A DNA stretch of 10,452 nt, from assembly GCA_964651385.1 (NCBI GenBank), contig CAZYYM010000116.1, positions 1 to 10,452 of the forward strand. Reading direction: 5' to 3'. How positions within the stretch are numbered: position 1 is the stretch's first letter; each line of letters begins with the position of its first letter. The stretch is from GCA-001735895 sp964651385 (GTDB lineage Bacteria > Pseudomonadota > Gammaproteobacteria > GCA-001735895). A program made the position numbers and the translations under genes. Below, piece after piece: positions 1 through 7,604 of the stretch. A model generated the notes under the pieces. That model was not told the origin of the DNA, ran no database searches, and was given only the letters and a program-made list of their open reading frames with translations.

Positions 1-57
1 GTGTTTCTTTGCTATGCTAAGCTGTAGTAAAAGTCAGGCTGATCAATAGGAAATCCA

Positions 58-933
58 ATGCACAACGATGATGTAACGCTGAGCAGCTTACTCGCACAGG
101 GGCCGGAACTCAGTTCCTTACCTGAGGTTTATTTGAGAGTGAACGAGCAACTCGACGACGACCGTTTCACCGCCCAGGATATCGGTGAAACAGTGCAAAC
201 TGACCCGGCTATTTCGACCCGAATACTGAAAATGGTTAATAGCGCATACTACGGCGTGACAAACAGGATTTCAACGATTTCACAGGCGGTAGCGTTGCTG
301 GGTCGCGACCGCCTCAAGCAGATTATTATTGGTTCGGTTCTGGTAAATGTATTCAAAGACCCTGAACTGGATTCGTTTTCCTTGCAGGACTTCTGGCAAC
401 ACAGTATCAAAACCGCGATTATCGCCAAGCAACTGGCTATTCAACACGATGACGTCAGTGAACCTGATGCACTGTTTATAGCCGGCTTATTGCATGATCT
501 GGGTCGCCTGGTCCTGGCGAGCAAATTACCGATTCTGTTTGCCCAAATTGATATTAATAAGCGTAAACTGGGTTTAATTGGAGCGGAGCAGCAGGTGCTT
601 GGTTTTGATCATACAGAACTGGCCGGGGCATTGATGACACAGTGGGATTTACCTGAGTTGTTGGTAACCTGCACCCGGTATCACCACGATAGCGAATATG
701 CGCTCAGTTACGCCAGTGCCAATCGTATTATTTATGTCGCTAACCTGCTTAGCCGAAATATACCGCCAATAGACGAGGGAGAGGTGCTCGAACAGCTTGA
801 TGAAATCCAAAACTGGCAATTATTGGGAATTCCGCCCGAGCAAATTTGCTTTGCCTGCCAGTTATCAGAAGAACAGATGTTCGATGTCATGGAATCACTG
901 GGGATGATTAATATGGAATTGTCGGCAGGTTAA
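58..933 (+). CDS. HDOD domain protein (signal-transduction/regulatory output domain)
   Basis: A 291-residue soluble protein consisting almost entirely of one HDOD domain (about residues 15-215), a relative of HD phosphohydrolases used in bacterial signalling. What is seen: the N-terminal LPEV segment, the helix with MVNSAYYG (59-66), the AVALLG motif (77-82), H115, the H146-D147 pair inside GLLHDLG, H185 in GFDHTELAG and the H209-H210 pair. The HD-type metal-ligand set therefore appears intact, although most HDOD proteins have no demonstrated catalysis. It has no receiver, GGDEF or EAL domain and no membrane segment, so it is a stand-alone HDOD protein; such proteins act in regulation of motility, biofilm, cell cycle or stress. 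The ATG is preceded by AGGA at 48-51 with 6 nt spacing, which supports this start. It converges on the EamA permease with a 30-nt gap. The family call is firm; the specific role is unknown. Confidence 0.9.
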   Translation: MHNDDVTLSSLLAQGPELSSLPEVYLRVNEQLDDDRFTAQDIGETVQTDPAISTRILKMVNSAYYGVTNRISTISQAVALLGRDRLKQIIIGSVLVNVFKDPELDSFSLQDFWQHSIKTAIIAKQLAIQHDDVSEPDALFIAGLLHDLGRLVLASKLPILFAQIDINKRKLGLIGAEQQVLGFDHTELAGALMTQWDLPELLVTCTRYHHDSEYALSYASANRIIYVANLLSRNIPPIDEGEVLEQLDEIQNWQLLGIPPEQICFACQLSEEQMFDVMESLGMINMELSAG

Positions 934-963
934 TTGATAGTTTGACCGTTTTCGAATGTCAGC

Positions 964-1881
964 CTATTTCTGTTTACCCAACTCTGACAAACCAATGCCT
1001 CCCAATACCAGGGTGAGTGCAGCAGCATGAAACAATTCGAAACTTTCACCAAGAAAAAATACTGCCATGATCGAAGCGAATACTGGAACCAGATTGACGA
1101 ATACACCCGCACGACCGGGTCCGATCAGGGTAACGCTTTGAATAAATAATACCTGGGCCACTAATGAAGGTAGCAGGACCGCAACCAAAGCAACTATCCA
1201 TCCAGTTTTAGTTGGCAGTTGTAATCCCTGTTGATAAGATTCCAAGGCGAGCATAGGTAAAGAGGATATTAAGGCTGCCGTCGCAATCAGCGTAAACAGA
1301 CTCAGCGACGAAACGGCCGGGCGTCGGCTCAAACCAACTGAATAAGCCGCGTACAGGAAACAGGCCAGCAACATAAATAGGTCGCCTGTGTTTATCGACA
1401 GATTGAGTAGCTGGTCGGGATCACCTGATGAAGCAATGACACAGACACCCAGCAATGTGATGGCGATACCTACCATTTGAATCCGACTGATTTTGGCCTT
1501 GAGAAATAATAAACTTCCGAGCACAACAAAAACCGGGATAGCGCCCTGAATAATACCGATATTCACTGCGCTGGTAGTATGTGCTGCGATATAGAACAAT
1601 GTATTAAATCCGGTAAAACCGATTGCCCCCATAAAAAAGGTATAGCCTAGATGCCGTCTTAAAATTTGCCAGTCGTAGATAACATATTTGCGGGCAAAGC
1701 TGATAAGAAACAATACTGCGCCGAGCCAGCGAAGGGTTACCAGCGTCATTGGTGAAATTTCGCCGACCGCGATCTTTCCGAGGATTGCATTACAGCCCCA
1801 GCACCAAGTGGTAATTATTAGGAACAGGTAAGCGCGTCGGTTGTCAGCAACAGAGCTGACCGCGCTAGCGGTGTGGTTCAT
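964..1881 (-). CDS. EamA/DMT-superfamily inner-membrane permease
   Basis: A 305-residue membrane protein with about ten hydrophobic segments in two homologous EamA repeats, the standard drug/metabolite transporter architecture and length. Repeat 1 runs from about residue 17, with the hallmark W-C-W-G-C-N helix start (26-31), to the LLGVCVIASSG end near 152. Repeat 2 runs from about 165 (GDLFMLLACFLYAAYSVG) to the C-terminal LGESFELFHAAALTLVLGGIGL segment, with the typical conserved E of the LGE motif. The family exports or imports small metabolites, amino acids or sugars-nucleotides; substrate cannot be read from sequence. The start is ATG with no strong Shine-Dalgarno. Its start region overlaps by 17 nt the end of a frame that looks like the C-terminus of another EamA protein, which suggests that two such genes once lay in tandem. 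It ends with a charged KQK tail. Confidence 0.9.
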   Translation of the reverse strand: MNHTASAVSSVADNRRAYLFLIITTWCWGCNAILGKIAVGEISPMTLVTLRWLGAVLFLISFARKYVIYDWQILRRHLGYTFFMGAIGFTGFNTLFYIAAHTTSAVNIGIIQGAIPVFVVLGSLLFLKAKISRIQMVGIAITLLGVCVIASSGDPDQLLNLSINTGDLFMLLACFLYAAYSVGLSRRPAVSSLSLFTLIATAALISSLPMLALESYQQGLQLPTKTGWIVALVAVLLPSLVAQVLFIQSVTLIGPGRAGVFVNLVPVFASIMAVFFLGESFELFHAAALTLVLGGIGLSELGKQK

Positions 1882-2074
1882 AGCGATTTTTTCGAGTGTG
1901 TAAAACTTCGCGATGCGGGGTGTAGATGCCTGCCGATGCGATAATTAAAATGCCAACTGTCGTTTGTGGGATCGAGATAGTATCTGCCAGGCGCATCAGG
2001 GGAAAAGTGTAAAATGCCAGGCCCATCGCCGAGAACCCAGTAAGCGGACAATTGGCTGAAATCTCGCGAAGCAA
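1865..2074 (-). pseudogene. Probable remnant of a second EamA/DMT permease (C-terminal end only)
   Basis: The only reading here that resembles a known protein is a 69-codon frame whose last third reads like the end of an EamA repeat: T-V-G-I-L-I-I-A-S-A-G-I-Y-x-x-H-R-E followed by a basic tail, matching the usual G-A-x-L-I-I-A-S-G-L-Y-x-x-x-R-E ending of these permeases. Upstream of it there is only a short hydrophobic stretch (GLAFYTF), then nothing recognisable, and the frame meets a stop (TGA) just upstream of the TTG at 2074. No complete permease could be encoded, so I read it as a truncated relic lying just upstream of the intact EamA gene on the same strand. The call rests on a short motif of about 20 residues and could be coincidence. 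The rest of the gap, 2075-2142, shows nothing recognisable. Confidence 0.4.
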
Positions 2075-2142
2075 TAGAACGGTTGGTCAAGAATGTAATA
2101 CCGGAAGCGTTAGACAGGCTGATGCAAGTATCGCATGGCTGT

Positions 2143-3771
2143 TTACTGATTGATATATTGACTACTCAAAATCAAATCGGCTGCCTTTTCGGCAAGCATC
2201 ATTGTTGGCGCATTGGTATTGCCGGAAGTTACAGTCGGGAAAACTGACGCATCTATGACCCGTAAATGCCTCACGCCGTATACCTTGCATTCCGCATCGA
2301 CGACCGCTTTTTTGGCATCGGGCCCCATCATACAGGTACTGGTAGGGTGGAACACGGTACCGCTACGTTGGCGGATATCATCGATTAATTCATCGTCTGA
2401 TTCGACATTTAGTCCCGGCGTTATCTCCTCTTTGACAACCTGTCTTAAGGCCGGAGTCCTGGCCATCTGCCGTAGTAACTGGGCGCCTTCAAGCATTTCC
2501 GCAACGTCCTCTTCTTCGGATAAATAATTCGGTATAATAGACGGTGCTTTAAAGGGATTGGTTGAATTTATTTTCAAGTGGCCTCGACTCTTCGGCCGTA
2601 ATTGACTAATGCAATTGAGCAAACCGGGATAAGGATCGGGCGCCATTAATGCACGCTCGCCCGGCAGCGCCGTGGTGTAGGTGATCGCGGCAAAATAGAA
2701 TTGCAAGTTGGGTCTTGGCCGGTCGGGTTTACTCTTTACAAAACCGCCGGCCTGATTGACGCTTAAAGATAAAATACCACGTCGGGTGAGTAAATATTGC
2801 ATGCCCGCGAGCAATTTTCCCCACCAGGGCGATAGTTGATTGTTCAATGTCGGAACATTCGATTTGTAAAAATGCGTGTAGGACAAGTGGTCCTGCATAT
2901 TGCTACCGACCCCAGGTGAATGGTGGATAAGCGGGATATTGAAATCAAATAGAAGCGCCTGGGGACCGATGCCTGAAAGTTGTAATAGTTGCGGAGAATT
3001 GATCGAACCTGCACTCAGAATCACTTCTCGGTTTGCCATTGCAACCAGTGTTTTACCCCGTTGTATATATTCGACGCCGGTAGCGCAGCGATTTTCAAAT
3101 AATATACGCGTGACCTGAGCGTGAATTTCGACCTGGCAGTTGCTACGATTCCAGGCAGGTCGCAAATAGGCTCGTGCAGCTGACATGCGCTTGCCGTCTT
3201 TTGTATTGATCTGGTAGAAGCCAACGCCTTCCTGATTTTCACCGTTGAAGTCCGGGTTATAGCAAAAGCCATGCTGTTTTGCCGCTTCGAAAAACCGGTG
3301 GCAAAGCGGATGATAGTCACGGCTGACATTGTTGACATAAAGCGGACCGCTATCACCTCGAAAGTCACTACCGCCTTCGGAACTGGTTTCAGATTTTTTA
3401 AAATACGGTAATACGTCCTGCCAGCCCCAACCGGGATTACCCATATCGCGCCAGTCATCGAAATCTGCTGCCTGTCCACGAATGTAGACCATTGCGTTTA
3501 TTGAACTCGAGCCACCGAGCACTTTGCCGCGTGGCCAGTAACTGCATTGGTTGTTAATGCCGGGATCGGGTTCGGTCATATACATCCAGTTAACCGAAGG
3601 GTCATAAAATGTCTTACCGTAGCCTATCGGGGTCTGTATCCAGAATCGATTGTCGCTACCACCGGCCTCGAGTATCAGCACCGAATATTTGCCATTTTGG
3701 GTAAGACGGTTAGCGAGCACACACCCGGCAGAACCGGCACCGACGATAATGTAGTCAAATTGAGAATTCAA
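2143..3771 (-). CDS. GMC-family FAD-dependent oxidoreductase (alcohol/choline dehydrogenase-like)
   Basis: A complete 542-residue GMC flavoenzyme that would oxidise an alcohol to the aldehyde using FAD, passing electrons to oxygen or the respiratory chain. Seen: the N-terminal dinucleotide-binding motif G11-x-G-x-x-G16 with the acidic strand end E35 (LEAGG); GMC signature 1 around RGKVLGGSSSINAMVY (81-96); signature 2 in GSINSPQLLQLSGIG; and the C-terminal active-site pair H475 (FHPTSTCMMG) and N520 (SGNTNAPT). There is no signal peptide. It resembles the AlkJ/BetA clade, but no betaine genes are adjacent, so calling it choline dehydrogenase would be over-specific. The start is TTG at 3769-3771: an in-frame TGA lies only 9 nt further upstream and the FAD fold begins at residue 6, so little choice remains. 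No clear Shine-Dalgarno. It is divergent from the NTPase-metA pair. Confidence 0.92.
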   Translation of the reverse strand: MNSQFDYIIVGAGSAGCVLANRLTQNGKYSVLILEAGGSDNRFWIQTPIGYGKTFYDPSVNWMYMTEPDPGINNQCSYWPRGKVLGGSSSINAMVYIRGQAADFDDWRDMGNPGWGWQDVLPYFKKSETSSEGGSDFRGDSGPLYVNNVSRDYHPLCHRFFEAAKQHGFCYNPDFNGENQEGVGFYQINTKDGKRMSAARAYLRPAWNRSNCQVEIHAQVTRILFENRCATGVEYIQRGKTLVAMANREVILSAGSINSPQLLQLSGIGPQALLFDFNIPLIHHSPGVGSNMQDHLSYTHFYKSNVPTLNNQLSPWWGKLLAGMQYLLTRRGILSLSVNQAGGFVKSKPDRPRPNLQFYFAAITYTTALPGERALMAPDPYPGLLNCISQLRPKSRGHLKINSTNPFKAPSIIPNYLSEEEDVAEMLEGAQLLRQMARTPALRQVVKEEITPGLNVESDDELIDDIRQRSGTVFHPTSTCMMGPDAKKAVVDAECKVYGVRHLRVIDASVFPTVTSGNTNAPTMMLAEKAADLILSSQYINQ

Positions 3772-3886
3772 AGCGTCGTCTCAGCTGGATTTAGGAGCGG
3801 ATTATAGCTGGAGGAATTACCGAGTAAATAACTAAATGGTTTCGTCAATTTACCAGTTATTGCATAATCATTGCTTTGCAATTACT

Positions 3887-3890
3887 GGAG
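3887..3890 (+). promoter_or_regulatory. Shine-Dalgarno that decides the NTPase start
   Basis: GGAG lies 6 nt before a TTG at 3897-3899. The alternative in-frame TTG at 3876 has no such element and would place this GGAG inside the gene, so 3897 is preferred. Confidence 0.55.
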
Positions 3891-3896
3891 CCACAT

Positions 3897-4742
3897 TTGA
3901 AGTTCACTGCCGAAGAATTTCGTGCCTGGAAAAATAAAAAGGTAACCCTGCTCGGTATGTCCGGAGTGGGAAAGTCTTATCTTTCGACTATGCTACGGGG
4001 TAAACGCTGGTTCCATTATTCAGGAGATTATCGTATCGGCACGCGATATCTTGATGAACCGATTCTGGATATGATTAAGCAGCAGGCGATGAAGGTACCC
4101 TTTTTAAAAGAACTGTTTCGAAATGACTGGATACATATTCGAAATAATATAAAGGTCAATGATCTGGGGCCTGTGTTGAGTTTTGTGGGCAAACTGGGTA
4201 ACCCGTCCAGGGGAGGTGTCGAACTGGAAGAATTTATCGAACGGCAGGCTATCTACCGACAGGCTGAAATCGATGCCATGCTCGATGTACCGATGTTCAT
4301 CAAAAAAGCCCAGGAAATTTACGGCTACCCCCATTTTGTTAATGATGTCGGCGGTAGCCTTTGCGAACTCGACGAGGCAGGTGTTATCGAATCCTTGATT
4401 GATTGCAGTCTGATTCTTTATATCCAGGTGACCAATCAACGACAGCAGGATACGCTAATTGAACGTGCGCAAACATCGCCTAAACCATTGTACTATCGAC
4501 CGGAATTTCTAACCAAATATTTACAGATTTATTTTAACGAAAGCGGGCTTGAATACGCGGCCCAGATCGACCCGGATGATTTCGCTCGCTGGATATTTCC
4601 ACATTTGTTCTGTTCAAGGATTCCACGTTACGACGCGATAGCCCAACATGGCTATACGGTGACCTCGGATGAAGTGGCGCTGGTACGTAATGAAGATGAT
4701 TTCCTCGCCTTGTTGGAAACCGCGATTGGGAGACAGCACTAA
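3897..4742 (+). CDS. P-loop NTPase of unknown function, coupled to metA
   Basis: I do not recognise a named family. From the TTG at 3897 the product is 281 residues and soluble. It carries a clear Walker A motif, G20-M-S-G-V-G-K-S27, right after a short beta strand (KKVTLLG), as in small kinases of the shikimate/adenylate type. A plausible Walker B-like strand is HFVNDVGGS (146-154, D150), followed by a hydrophobic strand (CSLILYIQVTN, 170-180) and conserved-looking aromatic/basic patches (YSGDYRIGTRYL 41-52, PLYYRPEF 197-204). The stop codon TAA shares one base with the metA ATG (TAATG), which implies translational coupling and joint expression. A role linked to methionine or sulfur metabolism is therefore suggested by position only; kinase, chaperone-like or regulatory NTPase are all open. 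An upstream in-frame TTG at 3876 would add 7 residues but lacks a ribosome binding site. Confidence 0.8.
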   Translation: MKFTAEEFRAWKNKKVTLLGMSGVGKSYLSTMLRGKRWFHYSGDYRIGTRYLDEPILDMIKQQAMKVPFLKELFRNDWIHIRNNIKVNDLGPVLSFVGKLGNPSRGGVELEEFIERQAIYRQAEIDAMLDVPMFIKKAQEIYGYPHFVNDVGGSLCELDEAGVIESLIDCSLILYIQVTNQRQQDTLIERAQTSPKPLYYRPEFLTKYLQIYFNESGLEYAAQIDPDDFARWIFPHLFCSRIPRYDAIAQHGYTVTSDEVALVRNEDDFLALLETAIGRQH

Positions 4743-5806
4743 TGCCACTGGTTGCGCATAGCGAATTACCGGCCTTCGACAAACTGGCCGCAGAAGGTGT
4801 CAGGATTCTGCAACCGGATGTGGCTTCCCAGCAGGATATACGGGAACTGCATATAGGATTACTCAATATGATGCCCGATGCTGCGCTGGGGGCCACCGAA
4901 CGGCAGTTTTTACGATTAATCGGCGAAAGTAATCCTATCGCTCAATTTTATGTCCATCCGTTTACGCTTGATACGTTACCCCGTAGCGCTAAAGCGCGCG
5001 CCTATATCGATTACTATTATGAAAAATTCGATGACCTTCGAAAGCAGGGGCTCGATGCACTGATCATCACCGGCGCTAATGTTACTCAAGCCGATCTATC
5101 GTTGGAGTTATTCTGGGATTCGTTGATCGAAGTGGCCAACTGGGCGCATGAGAATGTAACATCGACTTTATGCTCCTGCCTGGCGACGCATGCTGTTTTG
5201 GAGTTTCGCTATGGTAAAAAGCGCGAACAGCAACCACAAAAAAAATGGGGTGTGTTTGAGCATCAGGTGGTTGATTTGTTACACCCGTTAGTAACCGATA
5301 TTAACACGCGATTCAGTGTCCCGCATTCTCGCTGGAACAGCGTTTACCCGCATCAGTTTGTGGAGGCCGGTTTGCACGTTCTGGTTACCGGTGACGATGG
5401 TTGCGTACACCTGGCAACCAGTGCTGACGGGTTCCGTACCGTATTTTTCCAGGGTCATCCGGAGTACGATACCGTTTCGCTTTTGAAGGAATATAAACGG
5501 GAAATTATGAACTTTGTAAATGGCCAGTCGACCGCTTACCCACCTTTACCGGATTATTATTTTGGCGAGTTCGAATCCGCTATTTTGCGTGAGTATCAGT
5601 ACCGGGCGGAAAACGCGATTTCGCGGGATCGAGAAATTCCGGAATTCCCTGAATCGCTAATTCTCAGGAATATTGACAATACCTGGCATGATACAGCCTG
5701 TTCGGTAGTCGGCAACTGGATGGGATTGATTTATCAAATCACCCACAAGAACCGTAGAATTCCATTCATGGATTCGGTAGACATTCAAAATCCGCTGAAT
5801 CTATAG
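4742..5806 (+). CDS. metA: MetA-family homoserine O-acyltransferase, divergent clade
   Basis: A 354-residue member of the MetA family (class I glutamine-amidotransferase-like fold), which acylates L-homoserine from an acyl-CoA in the first committed step of methionine synthesis in the cytoplasm. The catalytic set aligns with E. coli MetA: nucleophile C146 in TSTLCSC (E. coli C142), H239 and E241 in GHPEYD (E. coli H235, E237). PHSR (194-197) is also kept. Unusual points: the family motif MPKKIETE is replaced by M-P-D-A-A-L-G-A-T-E (44-53), a two-residue insertion that lacks the lysines; the acyl-specificity position (Gly111 for succinyl, Glu for acetyl) is T115; and the protein is about 45 residues longer than E. 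coli MetA, mostly in the C-terminal part. Acyl donor is therefore not predictable. GGGAG at 4728-4732 lies 9 nt upstream, and the start overlaps the NTPase stop. Confidence 0.85.
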   Translation: MPLVAHSELPAFDKLAAEGVRILQPDVASQQDIRELHIGLLNMMPDAALGATERQFLRLIGESNPIAQFYVHPFTLDTLPRSAKARAYIDYYYEKFDDLRKQGLDALIITGANVTQADLSLELFWDSLIEVANWAHENVTSTLCSCLATHAVLEFRYGKKREQQPQKKWGVFEHQVVDLLHPLVTDINTRFSVPHSRWNSVYPHQFVEAGLHVLVTGDDGCVHLATSADGFRTVFFQGHPEYDTVSLLKEYKREIMNFVNGQSTAYPPLPDYYFGEFESAILREYQYRAENAISRDREIPEFPESLILRNIDNTWHDTACSVVGNWMGLIYQITHKNRRIPFMDSVDIQNPLNL

Positions 5807-5836
5807 CCGGTTTGTACCGAACAGCATAATTTCCGC

Positions 5837-6547
5837 TTAATAAGAACCCCAGGAATCCTTTTTTCGCCAGCGAATACGGGTGACGACTATACCGAGTAAA
5901 AAAGCAACGAGCGAGACAGCAGCACCTCGAATAAACCAGTCCATCTGAGTGGAATCTTTGAGGCCGTCATTTTCATCGCTGAGTGCAAGTTTCTCCTCAC
6001 GCAAAGTATTAACAATAGCTTCCAGGCGATCATTATCTTTAAGTATATTTAATGTGTTTTCTGAAGCAGCTCTGACTTTATCGAGTTCACTCTCCGATGC
6101 GAGTAGTGTTGTTTTAAGCGATTCGTTATCCGATTTTTCACTTTCTAAATCGGCTTTCAATTGGGTAATTTCTTCACCCAGAATTTCTAAGGATTGTTTT
6201 TGGTCATTACTTTTTAGCCGGAGTCGTTCGAGACGGGTACGCGCCGATGGAATATCATCGAGAAAACGGCTGAGCACATAACCCTTTTTTCCATCGTCAG
6301 ATTCAACCAGCGAGTATTGTGTGGCCAGGTCTTCTTCCAAAACATTGACGACCTGACCGCTTTTCAAAACCTTGACGATGCTGTTAGCGGTGCTCGTACC
6401 GCTGCGCATGGTTACCTCGAACTGATCGGTAATATATTTATTAACTGCCCCGAATGCCGACACTGATACCAGCAAAAGTGTCGATACAACGAGTGATATC
6501 ATTGATCGCGTAAATGGAGGCATTAGGTTCATTTGGAGTACACGCAT
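5837..6547 (-). CDS. YgiM-like SH3-domain protein with coiled coil and C-terminal membrane anchor
   Basis: An envelope protein with the YgiM/TIGR04211 architecture. Counting from the ATG at 6547 (236 residues): a signal peptide ending near SVSAFGA (about residue 34), a bacterial SH3 domain (36-98, with VTMRSG and GYVLSRFL typical of the fold), a long charged helical coiled coil (102-200), one transmembrane helix (204-224) and a short basic tail ending S-W-G-S-Y. The family likely sits in the inner membrane with the SH3 and coiled coil in the periplasm; SH3 domains of this type often bind peptidoglycan peptides. The exact role is unknown. The start is uncertain: in-frame candidates are TTG 6559, ATG 6547, ATG 6532, ATG 6523 and ATG 6502, none with a good Shine-Dalgarno. 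ATG 6523 gives the most conventional signal peptide length (MPPFTRSM then the hydrophobic core). Confidence 0.85.
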   Translation of the reverse strand: MRVLQMNLMPPFTRSMISLVVSTLLLVSVSAFGAVNKYITDQFEVTMRSGTSTANSIVKVLKSGQVVNVLEEDLATQYSLVESDDGKKGYVLSRFLDDIPSARTRLERLRLKSNDQKQSLEILGEEITQLKADLESEKSDNESLKTTLLASESELDKVRAASENTLNILKDNDRLEAIVNTLREEKLALSDENDGLKDSTQMDWFIRGAAVSLVAFLLGIVVTRIRWRKKDSWGSY

Positions 6548-6718
6548 AATATTGTTCAAAAAATTCTACCGATTACGGCTGGCAGGACAGCATTATTGAC
6601 GGCATTTACCGCAGTTTCAACATTAAAGCAGGTTATTTGTTCTGATTCGAACCGAATGTGTGCGATCAATGTGAAATATTCCCGGGTGGATAGTATCAAT
6701 GGAAACGGGAAACTGTGC

Positions 6719-6747
6719 TTTACAAGGTACAGGGGAGTTACTACAGT
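6719..6747 (+). promoter_or_regulatory. Candidate sigma-70 promoter of the FecR-domain gene
   Basis: TTTACA at 6719-6724 (5 of 6 to TTGACA) and TACAGT at 6742-6747 (4 of 6 to TATAAT) are separated by 17 nt. Transcription would begin near 6754, giving a leader of about 26 nt before the ATG at 6780. This would exclude the further upstream in-frame ATG at 6699. Found by eye, so moderate to low certainty. Confidence 0.35.
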
Positions 6748-6779
6748 ATTTCTGTAACCGATCAACCGGAAAGAAATCG

Positions 6780-7481
6780 ATGGGTAATAATCAAGATGGC
6801 AGAAGAGATTTTTTAATCAATGCTTTAACGCTGGGTCTTTTTAGCGGTATCAATACTGCGGGTTTTGTCCAACCGGTTAATGCTTTGGGTAGATTGCCGG
6901 GGCGAATGCCTCAAGGGCGTTCGATATATAGGTTGGAAGGTGACGTCAAGGTCGATGGCAAAGTGGCGAACATTAAAACGCTGATCGGTCCGGATTCAAA
7001 TATAGAGACTGGTAAAAACGGTGAGATTATTTTTGTGGTGGCTTCGGATGCATTTATTCTGCGCAGCAATAGTAAACTGGAGCTTGGCGCCCGTGGTTTG
7101 CTGGTTCAGGGCATGCGAATTATATCCGGCGCGGTTTTGGGCGTATTTGGCGAACGTAAGGCGGCGCATCAGGTAGTGACGTTGACCGCGACTATCGGAA
7201 TTCGCGGCACAGGTATTTATGTCGATTCTGCACCCGATAAAACCTATGTCTGCACCTGTTATGGGCATACCCGAATTAGTGCGAATGCAGACCGTAATAC
7301 CGTGAGAGACATTGTTACCACACATCACGATAAGCCGGTATATGTATTGCCGTCGGCTTTGCAGAATAATCTGATTATCCCGGCACCGGTTGTTGATCAT
7401 ACCGATAAAGAATTAAATTTAATCGAATCACTGGTTGGTCGGAAAACACCCTTCGGGGGAGCAGGGTACAACTATAATTGA
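6780..7481 (+). CDS. Orphan FecR-domain protein with twin-arginine signal peptide
   Basis: A 233-residue exported protein. The N-terminus carries a Tat-type signal: G-R8-R9-D-F-L-I followed by a moderately hydrophobic segment (about 11-29) and a probable cleavage region near PVNALG (32-37). A FecR-like beta domain follows (about 45-140), with the typical pattern: G-D-V-x-V-x-G, I-G-P-D-S-N-I-E-T-G, then S-D-A-F-I-L-R. A distinctive T-I-G-I-R-G-T-G-I-Y (138-147) is followed by a C158-T-C160 pair and, at 182-184, H-H-D. There is no transmembrane helix, no sigma factor and no TonB receptor nearby, so it is not a classical Fec-type anti-sigma system. The Cys and His residues could form a metal site, but this is inference. 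Start chosen at ATG 6780 because GGAAAG lies 6 nt upstream and the Tat motif then sits at the N-terminus. A longer form from ATG 6699 is possible but less likely. Confidence 0.8.
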   Translation: MGNNQDGRRDFLINALTLGLFSGINTAGFVQPVNALGRLPGRMPQGRSIYRLEGDVKVDGKVANIKTLIGPDSNIETGKNGEIIFVVASDAFILRSNSKLELGARGLLVQGMRIISGAVLGVFGERKAAHQVVTLTATIGIRGTGIYVDSAPDKTYVCTCYGHTRISANADRNTVRDIVTTHHDKPVYVLPSALQNNLIIPAPVVDHTDKELNLIESLVGRKTPFGGAGYNYN

Positions 7482-7539
7482 TATTAATTGATTTTTGCCC
7501 GATATTTTGACCGCGGGTGCAGCGAGGAGTGATCCCCCA

Positions 7540-7568
7540 TTTTTGAATCCTGTCTGGTCTGGTACAAT
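7540..7568 (+). promoter_or_regulatory. Candidate extended -10 promoter of the HisA/NDT-like gene
   Basis: TACAAT at 7563-7568 (5 of 6 to TATAAT) is preceded by TGG at 7560-7562, giving an extended -10 (TG-N) element. The -35 region at 7540-7545 is poor (TTTTTG), as is common for extended -10 promoters. Initiation near 7575 would leave a leader of about 30 nt before the ATG at 7605 and only about 6 nt before the in-frame TTG at 7581. This favours the ATG. Confidence 0.4.
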
Positions 7569-7604
7569 TGCAATTAATTTTTGAGTCTAGCGAGAATTCA
7601 CTAT

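Noticed and set aside
1878..2090. A 70-codon minus-strand frame in the gap between the EamA and GMC genes
   Set aside because: Its composition shows no known motif and no ribosome binding site; it overlaps the EamA-like remnant in another frame.
3021..3479. Long minus-strand frame within the GMC oxidoreductase gene
   Set aside because: Fully inside a clearly coding frame with strong family motifs; no domain of its own.
2143..3771. Specific call as choline dehydrogenase BetA
   Set aside because: No betB, betI or choline transporter nearby, and GMC motifs alone do not determine substrate.
5807..5836. Possible terminator (CGGT-TTGT-ACCG) between metA and the ygiM-like gene
   Set aside because: The stem is only 4 bp and no T-run follows on either strand.
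6630..6660. GATTCGAACC stretch resembling a tRNA T-loop
   Set aside because: No acceptor stem, D-arm or anticodon arm can be formed around it; it is also just a short 5-bp inverted repeat (ATTCG...CGAAT).
6699..6779. N-terminal extension of the FecR protein from an upstream ATG
   Set aside because: It would bury the Tat motif 35 residues in, contains the likely promoter -10, and has no Shine-Dalgarno.
7482..7545. Terminator after the FecR gene, suggested by a G/C-rich part followed by TTTTT near 7540
   Set aside because: I could not find a stem of useful length ahead of the T-run.
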